64,000 nt of DNA from Streptomyces xantholiticus (GTDB taxonomy: Bacteria; Actinomycetota; Actinomycetes; Streptomycetales; Streptomycetaceae). The stretch lies in NCBI RefSeq assembly GCF_014651015.1, contig NZ_BMWB01000001.1:470137-534136 (forward strand). Direction: 5' to 3'. Of the stretch, positions 34,751-43,615 are shown piece after piece (position 1 is the first letter of the stretch; every line of letters begins with the position of its first letter). Both the position numbers and the translations under genes were made by a program. The notes beneath the pieces were generated by a model. That model was not told where the DNA came from. It searched no databases and saw only the letters and a program-made list of their open reading frames with translations.

Positions 34751-34810
34751 CCGGGTCTCTACCGGGTTCCTGCCGGGTCTCTACCGGGTTCCTGCGGGGT
34801 CTCTACCGGA
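34751..34810. repeat. 22-bp direct repeat, 2.7 copies, across a gene end
   Basis: CCGGGTCTCTACCGGGTTCCTG occurs at 34751-34772 and 34773-34794, with a partial third copy to 34810. The array covers the stop codon of the Gfo/Idh gene (34803) and the spacer before the TIM-barrel gene, so it may have arisen by slippage. No function assigned. Confidence 0.85.
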
Positions 34811-36017
34811 CTTCGGCCTGTACTGCCTGGACGGGGGTGTAGACGGCGCTCTTGTGCGCGCTCTCCTCCACGGCCGCGAGCACCCGCTGCACCTGAAGCC
34901 CGTCGGCGAACGACGGCACCGGATCGGTGCCGGACGCGATCGCCTCCACCAGGTCGCGCGCCTGGTGGGCGAACGTGTGCTCATAGCCGAGTGCGTGACC
35001 CGGCGGCCACCAGGCCCCCAGGTAGGGATGCTCCGCCTCGGTCACGAGGATCCTGCGGAACCCGGCGGTGGTGGCCGGCTCGTGGTGGTCGTGGAAGGAC
35101 AGCTCGTTCAGCCGCTCCAGGTCGAACGCGAGTGAACCGTACTCCCCGTTGATCTCCAGCCGCAGGGCGTTCTTGCGGCCCGTCGCCATCCGGGTCGCCT
35201 CGAAGGTGGCGAGCGCCCCCGAAGTGAGCCGCCCGGTGAAGACGGCCGCGTCATCGACGGTGACCGGCCCGCGGCGCGTGCCGCCGGACGCGGTCGGACC
35301 GGCGGACGCACCCTCGAGCCGGGGCCGTTCCCTGACGAAGGTCTCCAGCTGTGCGGAGACGCCGACCAGCAGCTCCCCCGCGAGGTACTGCGCGAGGTCG
35401 ACGATATGGGCGCCCAGATCGCCGAGCGCCCCGGACCCCGCGTGCTCGCGCTCGAGCCGCCAGGTCAGCGGGAAGCCCGGGTCCACCAGCCAGTCCTGCA
35501 GATACGTCACCCGTACGTGGCGCAGGGTGCCGAGTCTGCCCTCGGCGATCAGCCGGCGGGCGTAGGACAGCGCGGGCACCCGGCGGTAGTTGAAGCCGAC
35601 CATCGCCAGCTGCCCGTTCCTCCTGGCCCGTTCGGCGGCCGCGACCATGGCCTCCGCCTCGGCGACCGAATTGGCCAGGGGCTTCTCGCACAGGACGTGT
35701 TTGCCCGCCTCCAGCGCCGCGATCGCGATCTCCGCATGGCTGTCGCCCGGTGTGCAGACGTCGACGAGCTGCACGTCGTCGCGGGCCACGAGGGCGCGCC
35801 AGTCGGTCTCCGCCACGGCCCAGCCGTGCTTGTCGGCCGCCGATCGCACGGCGGCGGGGTCACGGCCGCCGATCGCGGCGAGGACCGGCCGCAGGGGCAG
35901 GTCGAACACGCGGCCGACGGTGCGCCACCCCTGGGAGTGCGCGGCGCCCATGAACGCGTAGCCGACCATGCCGACGCCCAGTGTCGGCGGTGCGGCCTCA
36001 CTGTCCCTCAGTTCCAT
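34803..36017 (-). CDS. Gfo/Idh/MocA-family NAD(P)-dependent oxidoreductase
   Basis: 404 residues from ATG 36017 (GAGGAGG 7 nt upstream; an upstream start at 36041 would swallow it). The N-terminal Rossmann domain has VGMVGYAFMGAAHSQGW, VDVCTPGDSH and the hallmark CEKPLANS. The C-terminal alpha/beta domain has GSGALGDLGAHIVDLAQY. The family oxidises or reduces sugars and inositols at ring hydroxyls. Clustered with a TIM-barrel isomerase, an RbsBCA-type transporter and an exported ThuA protein, it likely works in catabolism of an imported sugar derivative. Confidence 0.9.
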   Translation of the reverse strand: MELRDSEAAPPTLGVGMVGYAFMGAAHSQGWRTVGRVFDLPLRPVLAAIGGRDPAAVRSAADKHGWAVAETDWRALVARDDVQLVDVCTPGDSHAEIAIAALEAGKHVLCEKPLANSVAEAEAMVAAAERARRNGQLAMVGFNYRRVPALSYARRLIAEGRLGTLRHVRVTYLQDWLVDPGFPLTWRLEREHAGSGALGDLGAHIVDLAQYLAGELLVGVSAQLETFVRERPRLEGASAGPTASGGTRRGPVTVDDAAVFTGRLTSGALATFEATRMATGRKNALRLEINGEYGSLAFDLERLNELSFHDHHEPATTAGFRRILVTEAEHPYLGAWWPPGHALGYEHTFAHQARDLVEAIASGTDPVPSFADGLQVQRVLAAVEESAHKSAVYTPVQAVQAEVR

Positions 36018-36099
36018 TCGGATCCTCCTCGTCGGAGTCACGGACTCGTCGGTGTGCTCGGTGGGGGCGGGGCCCGAGCGGGCCCCCGCGCGCCGCCGG

Positions 36100-37146
36100 T
36101 CAGTTGAAGCCGGTGGGCAGGTACTCGTCGACGTTGTCCTTGGTGACGACGGCCGAGTAGAGGGTCAGGGAGGCCGGGATCTCGAGCTCGGCCATCCCGC
36201 TGACGCCCTTGCCCTGCCCGAGCGCGCGAGCGAGATCGATGGCGGAGGCGGCCATGGTCGGCGGGTAGAGGACGGTGGCCTTGAGCACGCTGTTGTCGGC
36301 CTTGATGGCGTCCATCGCCGACCTGGCGCCGGCGCCGCCGACCATCAGGAAGTCCTTGCGGCCGGCCTGGGCGATGGCGCGCAGTGCGCCCACGCCCTGG
36401 TCGTCGTCGTGGTTCCACAGCGCGTCGAACTGCGACTGGGCCTGGAGCAGCTGCGCCATCTTGGCCTGGCCGGACTCGACGGTGAAGTCGGCCGCCTGGC
36501 GGGCCACCTTCCTGAGGTTGGGGTAGTTCTTCAGGGCGTCGTCGAAGCCCTGGGTGCGCTGCTTGGTGAGCTCCAGGTTGTCGAGTCCGGCGAGCTCGAT
36601 GACCTTGGCGTTGGGCTTGTCCTTGAGCTGCTCGCCGATGTAGTTGCCGGCGTTGAGCCCCATGCCGTAGTTGTCGCCGCCGATCCAGCAGCGGTACGCC
36701 TGCGGGGACGCGAAGATCCGGTCCAGGTTGACGACGGGGATGCCCGCCTTCATGGCCTGCAGCCCGACCTGGGTGAGGGCCTTGCCGTCGGCGGGCAGGA
36801 TGACCAGGACGTCGACCTTCTTGTTGATGAGGGTCTGGACCTGGCCGATCTGGGCGGCCGTGTCGTTGGAGCCCTCGGTGATCTCCAGGGTGACGTCGGA
36901 GTACTTCTCGGCGCGGGACTTGGCGTTGACGTTGATGGCGTTGAGCCAGCCGTGGTCGGCCTGCGGTCCGGCGAAGCCGATGGTGACGGCCTTGCCGGGC
37001 TTGTCGTCGGCGACCGGGGCGTTGTCGGCCGGCTGTTTCTCCGTCTTGGGCTCGTTGCTGGTGCACGCGGTGAGCAGGGCGCCGGCGGAGATCGCGGCGG
37101 TGCCGAAGAGCAGTCCTCTGCGGCTGGTGGCTGGGATTTCTGGCAT
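36100..37146 (-). CDS. Sugar ABC transporter substrate-binding lipoprotein
   Basis: 348 residues. A twin-arginine, lipobox-containing signal (SRRGLLFGTAAISAGALLTAC) predicts a Tat-exported lipoprotein anchored at the Cys. The mature part is a periplasmic-binding-protein type 1 (RbsB-like) fold: VTIGFAGPQADHGW, DVLVILPADGKAL, IPVVNLDRIF, WIGGDNYGMG, and ALWNHDDDQGVGALRAIAQ. It is encoded after the permease and ATPase genes as the third subunit. The substrate is likely a sugar or sugar derivative. Confidence 0.92.
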   Translation of the reverse strand: MPEIPATSRRGLLFGTAAISAGALLTACTSNEPKTEKQPADNAPVADDKPGKAVTIGFAGPQADHGWLNAINVNAKSRAEKYSDVTLEITEGSNDTAAQIGQVQTLINKKVDVLVILPADGKALTQVGLQAMKAGIPVVNLDRIFASPQAYRCWIGGDNYGMGLNAGNYIGEQLKDKPNAKVIELAGLDNLELTKQRTQGFDDALKNYPNLRKVARQAADFTVESGQAKMAQLLQAQSQFDALWNHDDDQGVGALRAIAQAGRKDFLMVGGAGARSAMDAIKADNSVLKATVLYPPTMAASAIDLARALGQGKGVSGMAELEIPASLTLYSAVVTKDNVDEYLPTGFN

Positions 37147-37213
37147 GACGGGTCAACCCTTCAGCTGGGCGGTGCGCGGGGGCGGGAGGAGCGTCCAGGG
37201 GCCTGGCCGGGTG

Positions 37214-38251
37214 TCAGGCCTCGCCGGCGCCTCGCAGCGTGCGGTGCTGGACGAGTACGGCGGCGACGATGATGGCGCCCTTGGCGATCTGCTGTACGGC
37301 GCTCTCGAGGTTGTTGAGCGCGAAGATATTGGTGATCGTGGTGAAGACGAGGACACCGAGGACGGAGCCGACGATGGTGCCGCGGCCGCCGCTGAGCAGG
37401 GTTCCGCCGATGATGGCGGCGGCGATGGCATCGAGTTCGTAGAGGTTGCCGTTGGTGTTCTGGCCGGATCCGGCGAGGACGATCAGCATGAAGGCGGCGA
37501 TGCCGCAGCACAGCCCGGACAGCAGATACAGGTAGAGCCGCTGGCGGCGGACGTCGATGCCGGCGAGCCGCGCGGCCTCCGCGTTGCCGCCGACCGCAAC
37601 GGTACGGCGGCCGAAGGTGGTGCGGTTGAGGACGAGCCAGCCGATGACGGTGACCGCGGCGAAGACCAGCACCAGGGGCGGGATGCCGAGGATGTAGGCG
37701 TCCCTGACGCCGAGGTCGAGCACCGAGTCGACGGTGACGATCTGGGTCTTGCCGTCGGTGATCTGCAGGGCGAGGCCGCGGGCGGACGCGAGCATGGCGA
37801 GGGTGGCGATGAACGGCACCATCCGCCCGTACGCGATGAGCAGGCCGTTCACGAGTCCGCAGCCCACGCCGACGACCACGGCCGTGAACAGGATGCCCGC
37901 GAAACCGAACTCCTGCGTGGCCACGGTCGTCGCCCACACCGAGGCGAGGGCCACGATGGCCCCGACGGACAGATCGATGCCGCCGCTGGTGATGACGAAG
38001 GTCATGCCGACGGTGACGACACCGATGACGGATGCCTGGGTGAGGACGAGCTGCAGATTGCTGGTGGCGAGGAACTCGTCGGGCTTGGTGAAGCCGCCGA
38101 CCGCCACGAGTACGGCGAGGACACCGAGCAGCGACAGGTTGCGGACATCCATGCGCAGTCCCAGCGGACGGCGTGAACCTCCCTTGTCCGGCGTGGACTT
38201 GGCGGCGGGCATCGGCGCGTCCTGCTGCGCCGGGGGGGCCGGCTGGGTCAT
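37214..38251 (-). CDS. Sugar ABC transporter permease (RbsC-like)
   Basis: 345 residues. Eight or more hydrophobic helices follow a charged N-terminus. The family motif GGIDLSVGAIVALASVWA and a late GTIVGSVLGVLVFTTITNIF are typical of ribose/xylose-type permeases. Its ATG overlaps the stop of the ATPase gene (ATGA), and the binding-protein gene follows after 67 nt, making a three-gene transporter operon. Confidence 0.92.
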   Translation of the reverse strand: MTQPAPPAQQDAPMPAAKSTPDKGGSRRPLGLRMDVRNLSLLGVLAVLVAVGGFTKPDEFLATSNLQLVLTQASVIGVVTVGMTFVITSGGIDLSVGAIVALASVWATTVATQEFGFAGILFTAVVVGVGCGLVNGLLIAYGRMVPFIATLAMLASARGLALQITDGKTQIVTVDSVLDLGVRDAYILGIPPLVLVFAAVTVIGWLVLNRTTFGRRTVAVGGNAEAARLAGIDVRRQRLYLYLLSGLCCGIAAFMLIVLAGSGQNTNGNLYELDAIAAAIIGGTLLSGGRGTIVGSVLGVLVFTTITNIFALNNLESAVQQIAKGAIIVAAVLVQHRTLRGAGEA

Positions 38252-39771
38252 GCCGACGGGCTCCCTTCCATCACGAGGTCGAGTACGCGGTGCTCATCGA
38301 GCTCCCGGGCGTCCGCCGTATGCACGACGCTGCCCTCACGCAGCACCAGCACCCGGTCGGCGAGGCCCAGGACTTCGGGCACTTCGCTGGATACGAGAAG
38401 TACGGCGAGGCCTTCGTCGGCCAGTCGGCGGATCACGGCGTAGAGCTCGGCCCTGGCGCCGACGTCGACGCCCCGGGTCGGCTCGTCCAGCAGCAGCACC
38501 TTGCAGCCGCGCAGCAGCCAGCGCGCGAGCACCGCTTTCTGCTGGTTGCCGCCGGAGAGGGTGCGGATGCGGGCGTCGGGGTTGTCGGGGCGCAGGGACA
38601 GTCCCCTGGTGGCCTGCTGCGCGGCGGCGCGTTCGGCGCGGTGGTCGAGCCAGCCGGCGCGGGAGAAGCGGGAGAGGGTGGAGAGGGACACGTTGCGGGT
38701 GACGGATTCGAGCATCAGCAGCCCCTGCGTCTTGCGTTCCTCCGGGGCGAGTCCGATACCGGCCCGGACCGCTGCCCGGACGCTGCCGGGCGGCAGCGCG
38801 GCACCGTCGACGAGGACGCGGCCGCCGTCGGCCCTGCGCGCCCCGTAGATCGTCTCCAGGATCTCGCTGCGGCCGGAGCCGACGAGCCCGGCGAGGCCCA
38901 CGATCTCGCCGGGGCGCAGCTCGAGGTGGACGGGTGCGAACTCGCCGCGCCGGGTGAGCCCTTCGACCCTCAGCACCGGCTCCTTCACGGCGGTGGCAGG
39001 TTTGTCGGGGCGCTCGGGAAAGACGTACTCCACGTTGCGCCCGGTCATCAGGGCGACGACGTCACGGGTCGGGGTGGACTCGGCGGGCAGACCGACGGCG
39101 ACGGCCCGGCCGTCCTTGAGGACGGTGACCCGGTCACCGATGCGCCGGATCTCCTCGAGGCGGTGGGAGATGTGGACGACGGCGACTCCGTCGGCGGTCA
39201 GGTCGCCCACGATCCGGAAGAGGTTGTCGACTTCGTCGGGGTCGAGCGCGGCCGACGGCTCGTCCATCACGATCAGGCGCACGTCGTGCGAGAGGGCGCG
39301 GGCCATGGAGACGATCTGCTGGTGGGCGGCGGACAGGTCGCCGACGAGTCGCGAGGGGTCGATCTCCGAGTGGCCGAGCCTTTGGAGGAGTTCGGCGGTC
39401 GCGGTGCGGGCGGCAAAGCCGCGTACGACGAAGCCGGCGGAGGTGGGCTCGTGCCCGAGGAAGACGTTCTCCGCCACGGACAGCCCTTCGACCAGGTCGA
39501 GTTCCTGGTAGATGGTGGCGATACCGAGGCGCATGGCGGCGATCGGCGACCTGAGGGACACGGGCTCGCCGCGCCAGATGATCTCACCGCTGTCGGGCTG
39601 GTGCGCTCCGGCGAGCACCTTGATCAGGGTGGACTTGCCGGCGCCGTTCTGGCCGAGGAGGCAGTGGACTTCGCCGGCCTGGACCTCCAGGTCCACGCCG
39701 TCGAGGGCACGGACGCCCGGGAACGACTTGGTGATGCCGGACATGGTGAGCAGGGGTGGTTCTGGTGCCAT
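38248..39771 (-). CDS. Sugar ABC transporter ATPase with two nucleotide-binding domains (RbsA-like)
   Basis: 507 residues. Domain 1 has Walker A GQNGAGKSTLIKVLAG, signature LSAAHQQ and Walker B LIVMDEPSAAL. Domain 2 has a degenerate P-loop GLVGSGRSEILE and a good signature, LSGGNQQK, with LLLDEPTRGVD. This asymmetry is normal for RbsA/XylG-type proteins. First gene of the transporter operon; its upstream region carries paired palindromes and a long tandem repeat. Confidence 0.93.
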   Translation of the reverse strand: MAPEPPLLTMSGITKSFPGVRALDGVDLEVQAGEVHCLLGQNGAGKSTLIKVLAGAHQPDSGEIIWRGEPVSLRSPIAAMRLGIATIYQELDLVEGLSVAENVFLGHEPTSAGFVVRGFAARTATAELLQRLGHSEIDPSRLVGDLSAAHQQIVSMARALSHDVRLIVMDEPSAALDPDEVDNLFRIVGDLTADGVAVVHISHRLEEIRRIGDRVTVLKDGRAVAVGLPAESTPTRDVVALMTGRNVEYVFPERPDKPATAVKEPVLRVEGLTRRGEFAPVHLELRPGEIVGLAGLVGSGRSEILETIYGARRADGGRVLVDGAALPPGSVRAAVRAGIGLAPEERKTQGLLMLESVTRNVSLSTLSRFSRAGWLDHRAERAAAQQATRGLSLRPDNPDARIRTLSGGNQQKAVLARWLLRGCKVLLLDEPTRGVDVGARAELYAVIRRLADEGLAVLLVSSEVPEVLGLADRVLVLREGSVVHTADARELDEHRVLDLVMEGSPSA

Positions 39772-39816
39772 GACGAATCCCCTCGGCGGGTGCGGCCGGT
39801 GAGCGGGCAGGGCGGG

Positions 39817-39863
39817 GTGGCCTGACGGCCACCTGTCCCAGGGCGGGGTGGCCTGACGGCCAC
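39817..39863. promoter_or_regulatory. Duplicated 16-bp palindrome upstream of the sugar ABC operon (candidate operator)
   Basis: GTGGCCTGACGGCCAC occurs identically at 39817-39832 and 39848-39863, each a 6+6 bp inverted repeat with a 4-nt spacer. They are set 31 bp apart (about three helical turns) and lie 46-92 bp upstream of the ATPase start. This spacing suits two regulator dimers bound on one DNA face. The nearby ROK or GntR protein is the obvious candidate ligand-sensing repressor. Confidence 0.55.
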
Positions 39864-39962
39864 GCGGCGCCGGGGCGGTGGCGCGGGGCGCCCCGGGCGG
39901 TGCGGGTGGTGTGCGTGGTGCGTATGGCGCGGTGGCGCGGTGGTGTGGTGAGACGGGGTGCC

Positions 39963-40258
39963 GTGACGCCTTGGGCGGTGCGGGTGGGGCTGGTGGTGCG
40001 GTGAGACAGGGTGCGGTGACGTCTCGGGCGGTGTGGGTGGGGCGGTGTGCCGTGACGCCTCGGGCGGTGCGGGTGGGGCTGGTGGTGCGGTGAGACAGGG
40101 TGCGGTGACGTCTCGGGCGGTGCGGGTGGGGCGGTGTGCGGTGAGACAGGGTGCGGTGACGTCTCGGGCGGTGCGGGTGGGGCGGTGTGCGGTGACGTCT
40201 GGGGCGGTGCGGGTGGGGCGGTGAGACGGGGATGCGGTGACGTCTGGGGCGGTGCAGG
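39963..40258. repeat. Tandem repeat array in gene-free region upstream of ABC operon
   Basis: Seven imperfect units, starting at 39963, 40016, 40052, 40105, 40156, 40192 and 40237 and each opening GTGACGYCT followed by GGGCGGTGCGGGTGGGG. Units alternate between a long form (51-53 bp, with GTGAGACAGGGTGCG) and a short form (36 bp). One is 45 bp and the last is partial. There are no unique spacers, so it is not a CRISPR array. It lies between the ROK gene and the ABC operon, with no gene inside. Confidence 0.9.
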
Positions 40259-40354
40259 GTGTGGAGCGGGCGGTGCGTTACGTGTCGTCCGGTCCGGTCG
40301 CGCCCGGTGCGTTCGACCGGCCCCGGTCGGGCCGGAAAGGCTCGACCGGCCCGG

Positions 40355-41536
40355 TCAGGCCGGCGAGAACAGGTGGTCGCTGATGAGCCGTGCCGCGCCG
40401 ATGACTCCGGCGGTCGGACCCAACTCTCCGAGCACGATGGGCAGGTTGCCGGTGGCCAGCGGCAGGGACTGCCGGTAGACCTGGGTGCGCACGCTGGCCA
40501 GCAGCGTGTGGCCGAGCCCGGTCACACCGCCGCCGATCACCACGAGGCCCGGGTTGAAGAAGCTCACCAGCCCGGCGATGACCTGGCCGAGACGGTTGCC
40601 TCCTTCCCTGATGAGATCAAGGGCGGCGGCGTCACCGGCCGCGGCGGCGGCCGACACGTCCGCGGCCGTGAGCCGCCCGGCCGCCTCCAGTCGGGCGGCG
40701 AGTTCCGCCGACCGGCCGGCACGCGCCGCGTCCTCGGCGTCGCGAGCCAGGGCCGCACCGCTGAAGTGCGCCTCCAGACAGCCGCGGTTGCCACAGGCGC
40801 AGGCGCGGCCGTCCGGCTCCACCTGGATGTGGCCGATGTCGCCGGCGCTGCCGGTCGTACCGCGGTAGACGTCGCCGCCGACCACGATCCCGCAGCCGAT
40901 TCCCGTGCCGATCTTGACGCAGAGGAAGTCGCCGATGGAGCGCGCGACGCCCGCGTGCTGCTCCCCCATGGCCATCAGGTTCACGTCGTTGTCGACCATG
41001 ACGGGGCAGCCGAGGTCCTGGCTGAGCGCCTCTCGTACGGGGAAACCGTCCCAGCCCGGCATGATCGGGGGCGCGACGGGCACGCCCTCGGGGTAGCGGA
41101 CCGGGCCGGGGACGCCGATGCCCGCACCGTCGAAGCCCTCGGCGACGCCGGAGGCCCTGAGCTTCGCGGCCATCGACAGCACCTGCTCGAAGACGGCGAC
41201 GGGGCCTTCGCGGACGTCCATGGGGTGGTTGAGATGCCCGAGGACCTCCAGCTCCGCGTTGGTGACGGCGACGTCGATCGAGGTGGCACCGATGTCCACA
41301 CCGAGGAAGCGGAGCGCGGGCGCGAGCCGGATGTTGTGCGAGCGGCGCCCGCCCCGGGAGGCGGCGAGCCCGTCGGCGACCACGAGCCCCGTCTCCAGCA
41401 ACCGGTCCACCTCGACGGCGAGCTTGGAACGGGACAGGTCCACCTGATCGCCGAGCTGCGCACGGGAGTTGGGCCCACCATCACGCAACAGCCGGAGCAG
41501 TCGCGCCTGATGCGCGTTCGCGGGTCGAGCGGTCAT
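40355..41536 (-). CDS. ROK-family transcriptional regulator
   Basis: 393 residues. N-terminal winged helix-turn-helix (ANAHQARLLRLLRDGG, then RAQLGDQVDLSRSKLAVEVD) joined to a sugar-kinase-like ROK domain with LGVDIGATSIDVAV, VGVDNDV-type motif (VMVDNDVNL), IGTGIGCGIV and the zinc motif CACGNRGCLEAHFSG. It lies upstream of the sugar ABC operon on the same strand and probably represses it until sugar binds. ATG 41536 was chosen, with GGGGAGGGG upstream; a GTG nine bases earlier is possible. Confidence 0.9.
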   Translation of the reverse strand: MTARPANAHQARLLRLLRDGGPNSRAQLGDQVDLSRSKLAVEVDRLLETGLVVADGLAASRGGRRSHNIRLAPALRFLGVDIGATSIDVAVTNAELEVLGHLNHPMDVREGPVAVFEQVLSMAAKLRASGVAEGFDGAGIGVPGPVRYPEGVPVAPPIMPGWDGFPVREALSQDLGCPVMVDNDVNLMAMGEQHAGVARSIGDFLCVKIGTGIGCGIVVGGDVYRGTTGSAGDIGHIQVEPDGRACACGNRGCLEAHFSGAALARDAEDAARAGRSAELAARLEAAGRLTAADVSAAAAAGDAAALDLIREGGNRLGQVIAGLVSFFNPGLVVIGGGVTGLGHTLLASVRTQVYRQSLPLATGNLPIVLGELGPTAGVIGAARLISDHLFSPA

Positions 41537-42312
41537 CCGTCTCACGTGCCCCTCCCCTCCCCTGGCCTTCGGCTGGGGACCCAGTCCGGTGTCTCCGTCG
41601 GGCTTTCGTGGGGAACGTAGCAGCGCTTTACCGAACTGGGAAGAACTTGCGCACAGATCCGACCCAACTTTCTCCACACTCAAGACAAAGCAAGGGCGCG
41701 GGGCGCCGCACCCCTTCGGGCGTGGATCGGCCGAAGGCGGTGCGCCCCGGGTTTCCCCGCCGGCGGTCGGTTCCGAGGGGCCGTTGCCGGCCGTGGTCGT
41801 CCCCCAGGGCCGGTGCTGCCTCCCGAGGGGGCTCAAGGCGGGCCGAAAGCCCGGCAGGCCCGACTGGCGGTCCGCCGGATGCGGGTGCGGTTCGGCTGCG
41901 CGGGCTGTTCCACCACCCCACCCCTTCCCGTAACCGGGCTCCGCCCGAACCCGACCACCGCGCTCCGCCCCGGGCCCCGTACCGCGCCTCGCGTGGTGTC
42001 CGGGGGCGCCGGACGGCTGCGGAGCAGCCCCGCTGGGCGTACAACCCACGCCCAGGGCGTGGAGAAAAGGGAAGGCTAGGCGGGTGCGGGGGTCAAACCT
42101 CCGCAGGCGGGTCCGGTGGGAACGCGAGCGCGTCACGCACACCCACCGGGCCCCGCCCGGAGAACGCGGGCGCCCCCAGGGGCGCCGCTCACACGCACCG
42201 GGCCCCGCCCGGAAACGCCGGGTCCATACACCCCTTTCCGCACCGGCCCACGACACGGCGATGCGGCTCATGCTCGCGGTCGGTCGGCTGCCTGCCCCAA
42301 TGGGGCGCCGAG
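41537..42312. other. Gene-free GC-rich region with repeats, between ROK and GntR genes
   Basis: About 775 bp in which every open frame is proline/arginine-rich and unconvincing. The part next to the ROK gene (41610-41690) is comparatively AT-rich and presumably holds its promoter. Further along lies a Streptomyces-like GC repeat string (41922 onward). An 18-bp direct repeat, CACCGGGCCCCGCCCGGA, occurs at 42144-42161 and 42196-42213 and flanks a hairpin. No RNA gene was recognised. Confidence 0.6.
42169..42186 (-). terminator. Hairpin downstream of GntR gene
   Basis: GGCGCCCC, CA, GGGGCGCC is a perfect 8-bp inverted repeat 127 bp beyond the GntR stop, between two copies of an 18-bp direct repeat. 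There is no U-tract, as is common for actinobacterial terminators. Function inferred from location only. Confidence 0.35.
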
Positions 42313-42990
42313 TCAGGGCTGTTCGCGCTGGAGGTGGGTCCTGCGTGTGTGCTCTGTGTGGGCCCGCATGATCTCCGTCGCCCGCTTCTCGTCACTGGCG
42401 GAGATCGCCGCGATCAGCTCGCGGTGCTCGATCCACGACTGCTGTCCGCGCTGCCGGGCGACCGGGGTGTAGTACCAGCGGACCCGGCGGTCGACCTGCC
42501 CGGCGAGCTCCGCGAGGACGAGATTGCCGGCGAGCTCCATCACCTTGGTGTGGAAGGCCGCGTTGGTGGCCACCGCCAGGTCGAGGTCGTCCTCCGCGAC
42601 GGCCCGCTCGCCCTTGGCGCACAGTTCTTCCAGGGCCGCGAGGCCTGCCTTGTCCGAGTTCGCCGCCGCGAGCCTGGCGGCCTCCGCCTCCAGCAGCGTA
42701 CGCACCGACAGCAGGTGGTCGGCCTCCGCTTCGGTGGGCTCGTGGACGAACGCGCCCTGGGCGGGGCGGAGGTCGACCCATCCTTCGGTGTTGAGACGTT
42801 GCAGCGCCTCTCGGACGGGCTGGCGCGAGACGCCCAGATGACCGGCGAGCTCGCCCTCCACCAGATGTTGGCCGGGCCGCAGCGCACGGGTGGTGATCAG
42901 CTCGAGCAGTGCCTTGTACACGCGCTCACGCAGTGGGCCCGGCCGTTCCAGCTTGGGCACGGTCCCCTGCGGCAGTCCTGCGAACAACAT
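42313..42990 (-). CDS. GntR/FadR-family (FCD domain) transcriptional regulator
   Basis: 225 residues from ATG 42990 (GGAAGGGG upstream). The GntR helix-turn-helix (about 20-85; LRERVYKALLELITTRALRP, HLGVSRQPVREALQRL) is followed by a helical FCD effector domain with the metal-type residues of RTLLEAEAARLAA, NAAFHTKVMELAGN and WIEHRELIAAI. It is at the upstream end of the sugar locus. The regulated operon is unknown but plausibly the neighbouring transporter or dehydrogenase genes. Confidence 0.9.
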   Translation of the reverse strand: MLFAGLPQGTVPKLERPGPLRERVYKALLELITTRALRPGQHLVEGELAGHLGVSRQPVREALQRLNTEGWVDLRPAQGAFVHEPTEAEADHLLSVRTLLEAEAARLAAANSDKAGLAALEELCAKGERAVAEDDLDLAVATNAAFHTKVMELAGNLVLAELAGQVDRRVRWYYTPVARQRGQQSWIEHRELIAAISASDEKRATEIMRAHTEHTRRTHLQREQP

Positions 42991-43131
42991 CAATGGTCCC
43001 CTTCCGGGCGATGGAGCGGCGAACGGCGGACGACAACGGTGATCGAGGAATTGGCATCGCCTGCGGTCCACCGGGCGCAATCCCCCCTTTCCACGAGACG
43101 CCCGCCACGTCCGGCCGCCCCCCGAGAACGG

Positions 43132-43593
43132 TCACAGGAGCGGAATCAGACGCTCCAGGAAGACCCGCTGGCCGCTCACCAGTTTGGGCCGGGCCTCCTC
43201 CACGCCGTACCACTCCGCCCGGTCGACCTCTGGGAACTCCCGCGTCTCGCCGGAACCCCGCGGCCACTCCATGGTGAAGGTGCCCGGCACGACGAGAGAC
43301 GTGTCGAGGTCGCCCTCCATCGCCCACACCGTCACGAGCTTGCCGCTCGACTGCCGCGCCTCGCCGAGCGGATGCCAGTCGCCGGCCGGGGCCTGGAGAC
43401 CGAGTTCCTCCTCGAACTCCCGTCGCGCGGCGGCCATGGGCTCCTCATCCGGTTCGTACTCGCCCTTCGGGATCGACCAGGCCGCCTCGTCGCGCGACTG
43501 CCAGAATGGGCCGCCCATGTGCCCGATGAGGACCTCGACACCGGCCGGCCGCCGCCGCCACAGCAGCAGCCCGGCACTTCGCTTCGTCACCAT
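43132..43593 (-). CDS. NUDIX hydrolase
   Basis: 153 residues with a Nudix box beginning GEYEPDEEPMAAARREFEEE and completed by LGL. N-terminal KRSAGLLLWRRRPAGVEVLI and the segment AAWSIPKGEYEPDEEP are typical of the ADP-ribose/diadenosine-polyphosphate-like DUF4916/NTP-PPase branch. It hydrolyses nucleoside diphosphates linked to another moiety; the exact substrate is unclear. It lies between the GntR gene and the FabH-like gene with no clear operon partner. Confidence 0.9.
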   Translation of the reverse strand: MVTKRSAGLLLWRRRPAGVEVLIGHMGGPFWQSRDEAAWSIPKGEYEPDEEPMAAARREFEEELGLQAPAGDWHPLGEARQSSGKLVTVWAMEGDLDTSLVVPGTFTMEWPRGSGETREFPEVDRAEWYGVEEARPKLVSGQRVFLERLIPLL

Positions 43594-43615
43594 CCCGTCA
43601 GTCTGCCCGTGAAAC

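Noticed and set aside
39963..40258. CRISPR array
   Set aside because: Repeats are directly abutting without unique spacers, imperfect, and there are no cas genes nearby.
41537..42312. A small RNA gene in the gene-free spacer
   Set aside because: I see hairpins and repeats but no promoter-terminator pair or known RNA consensus.
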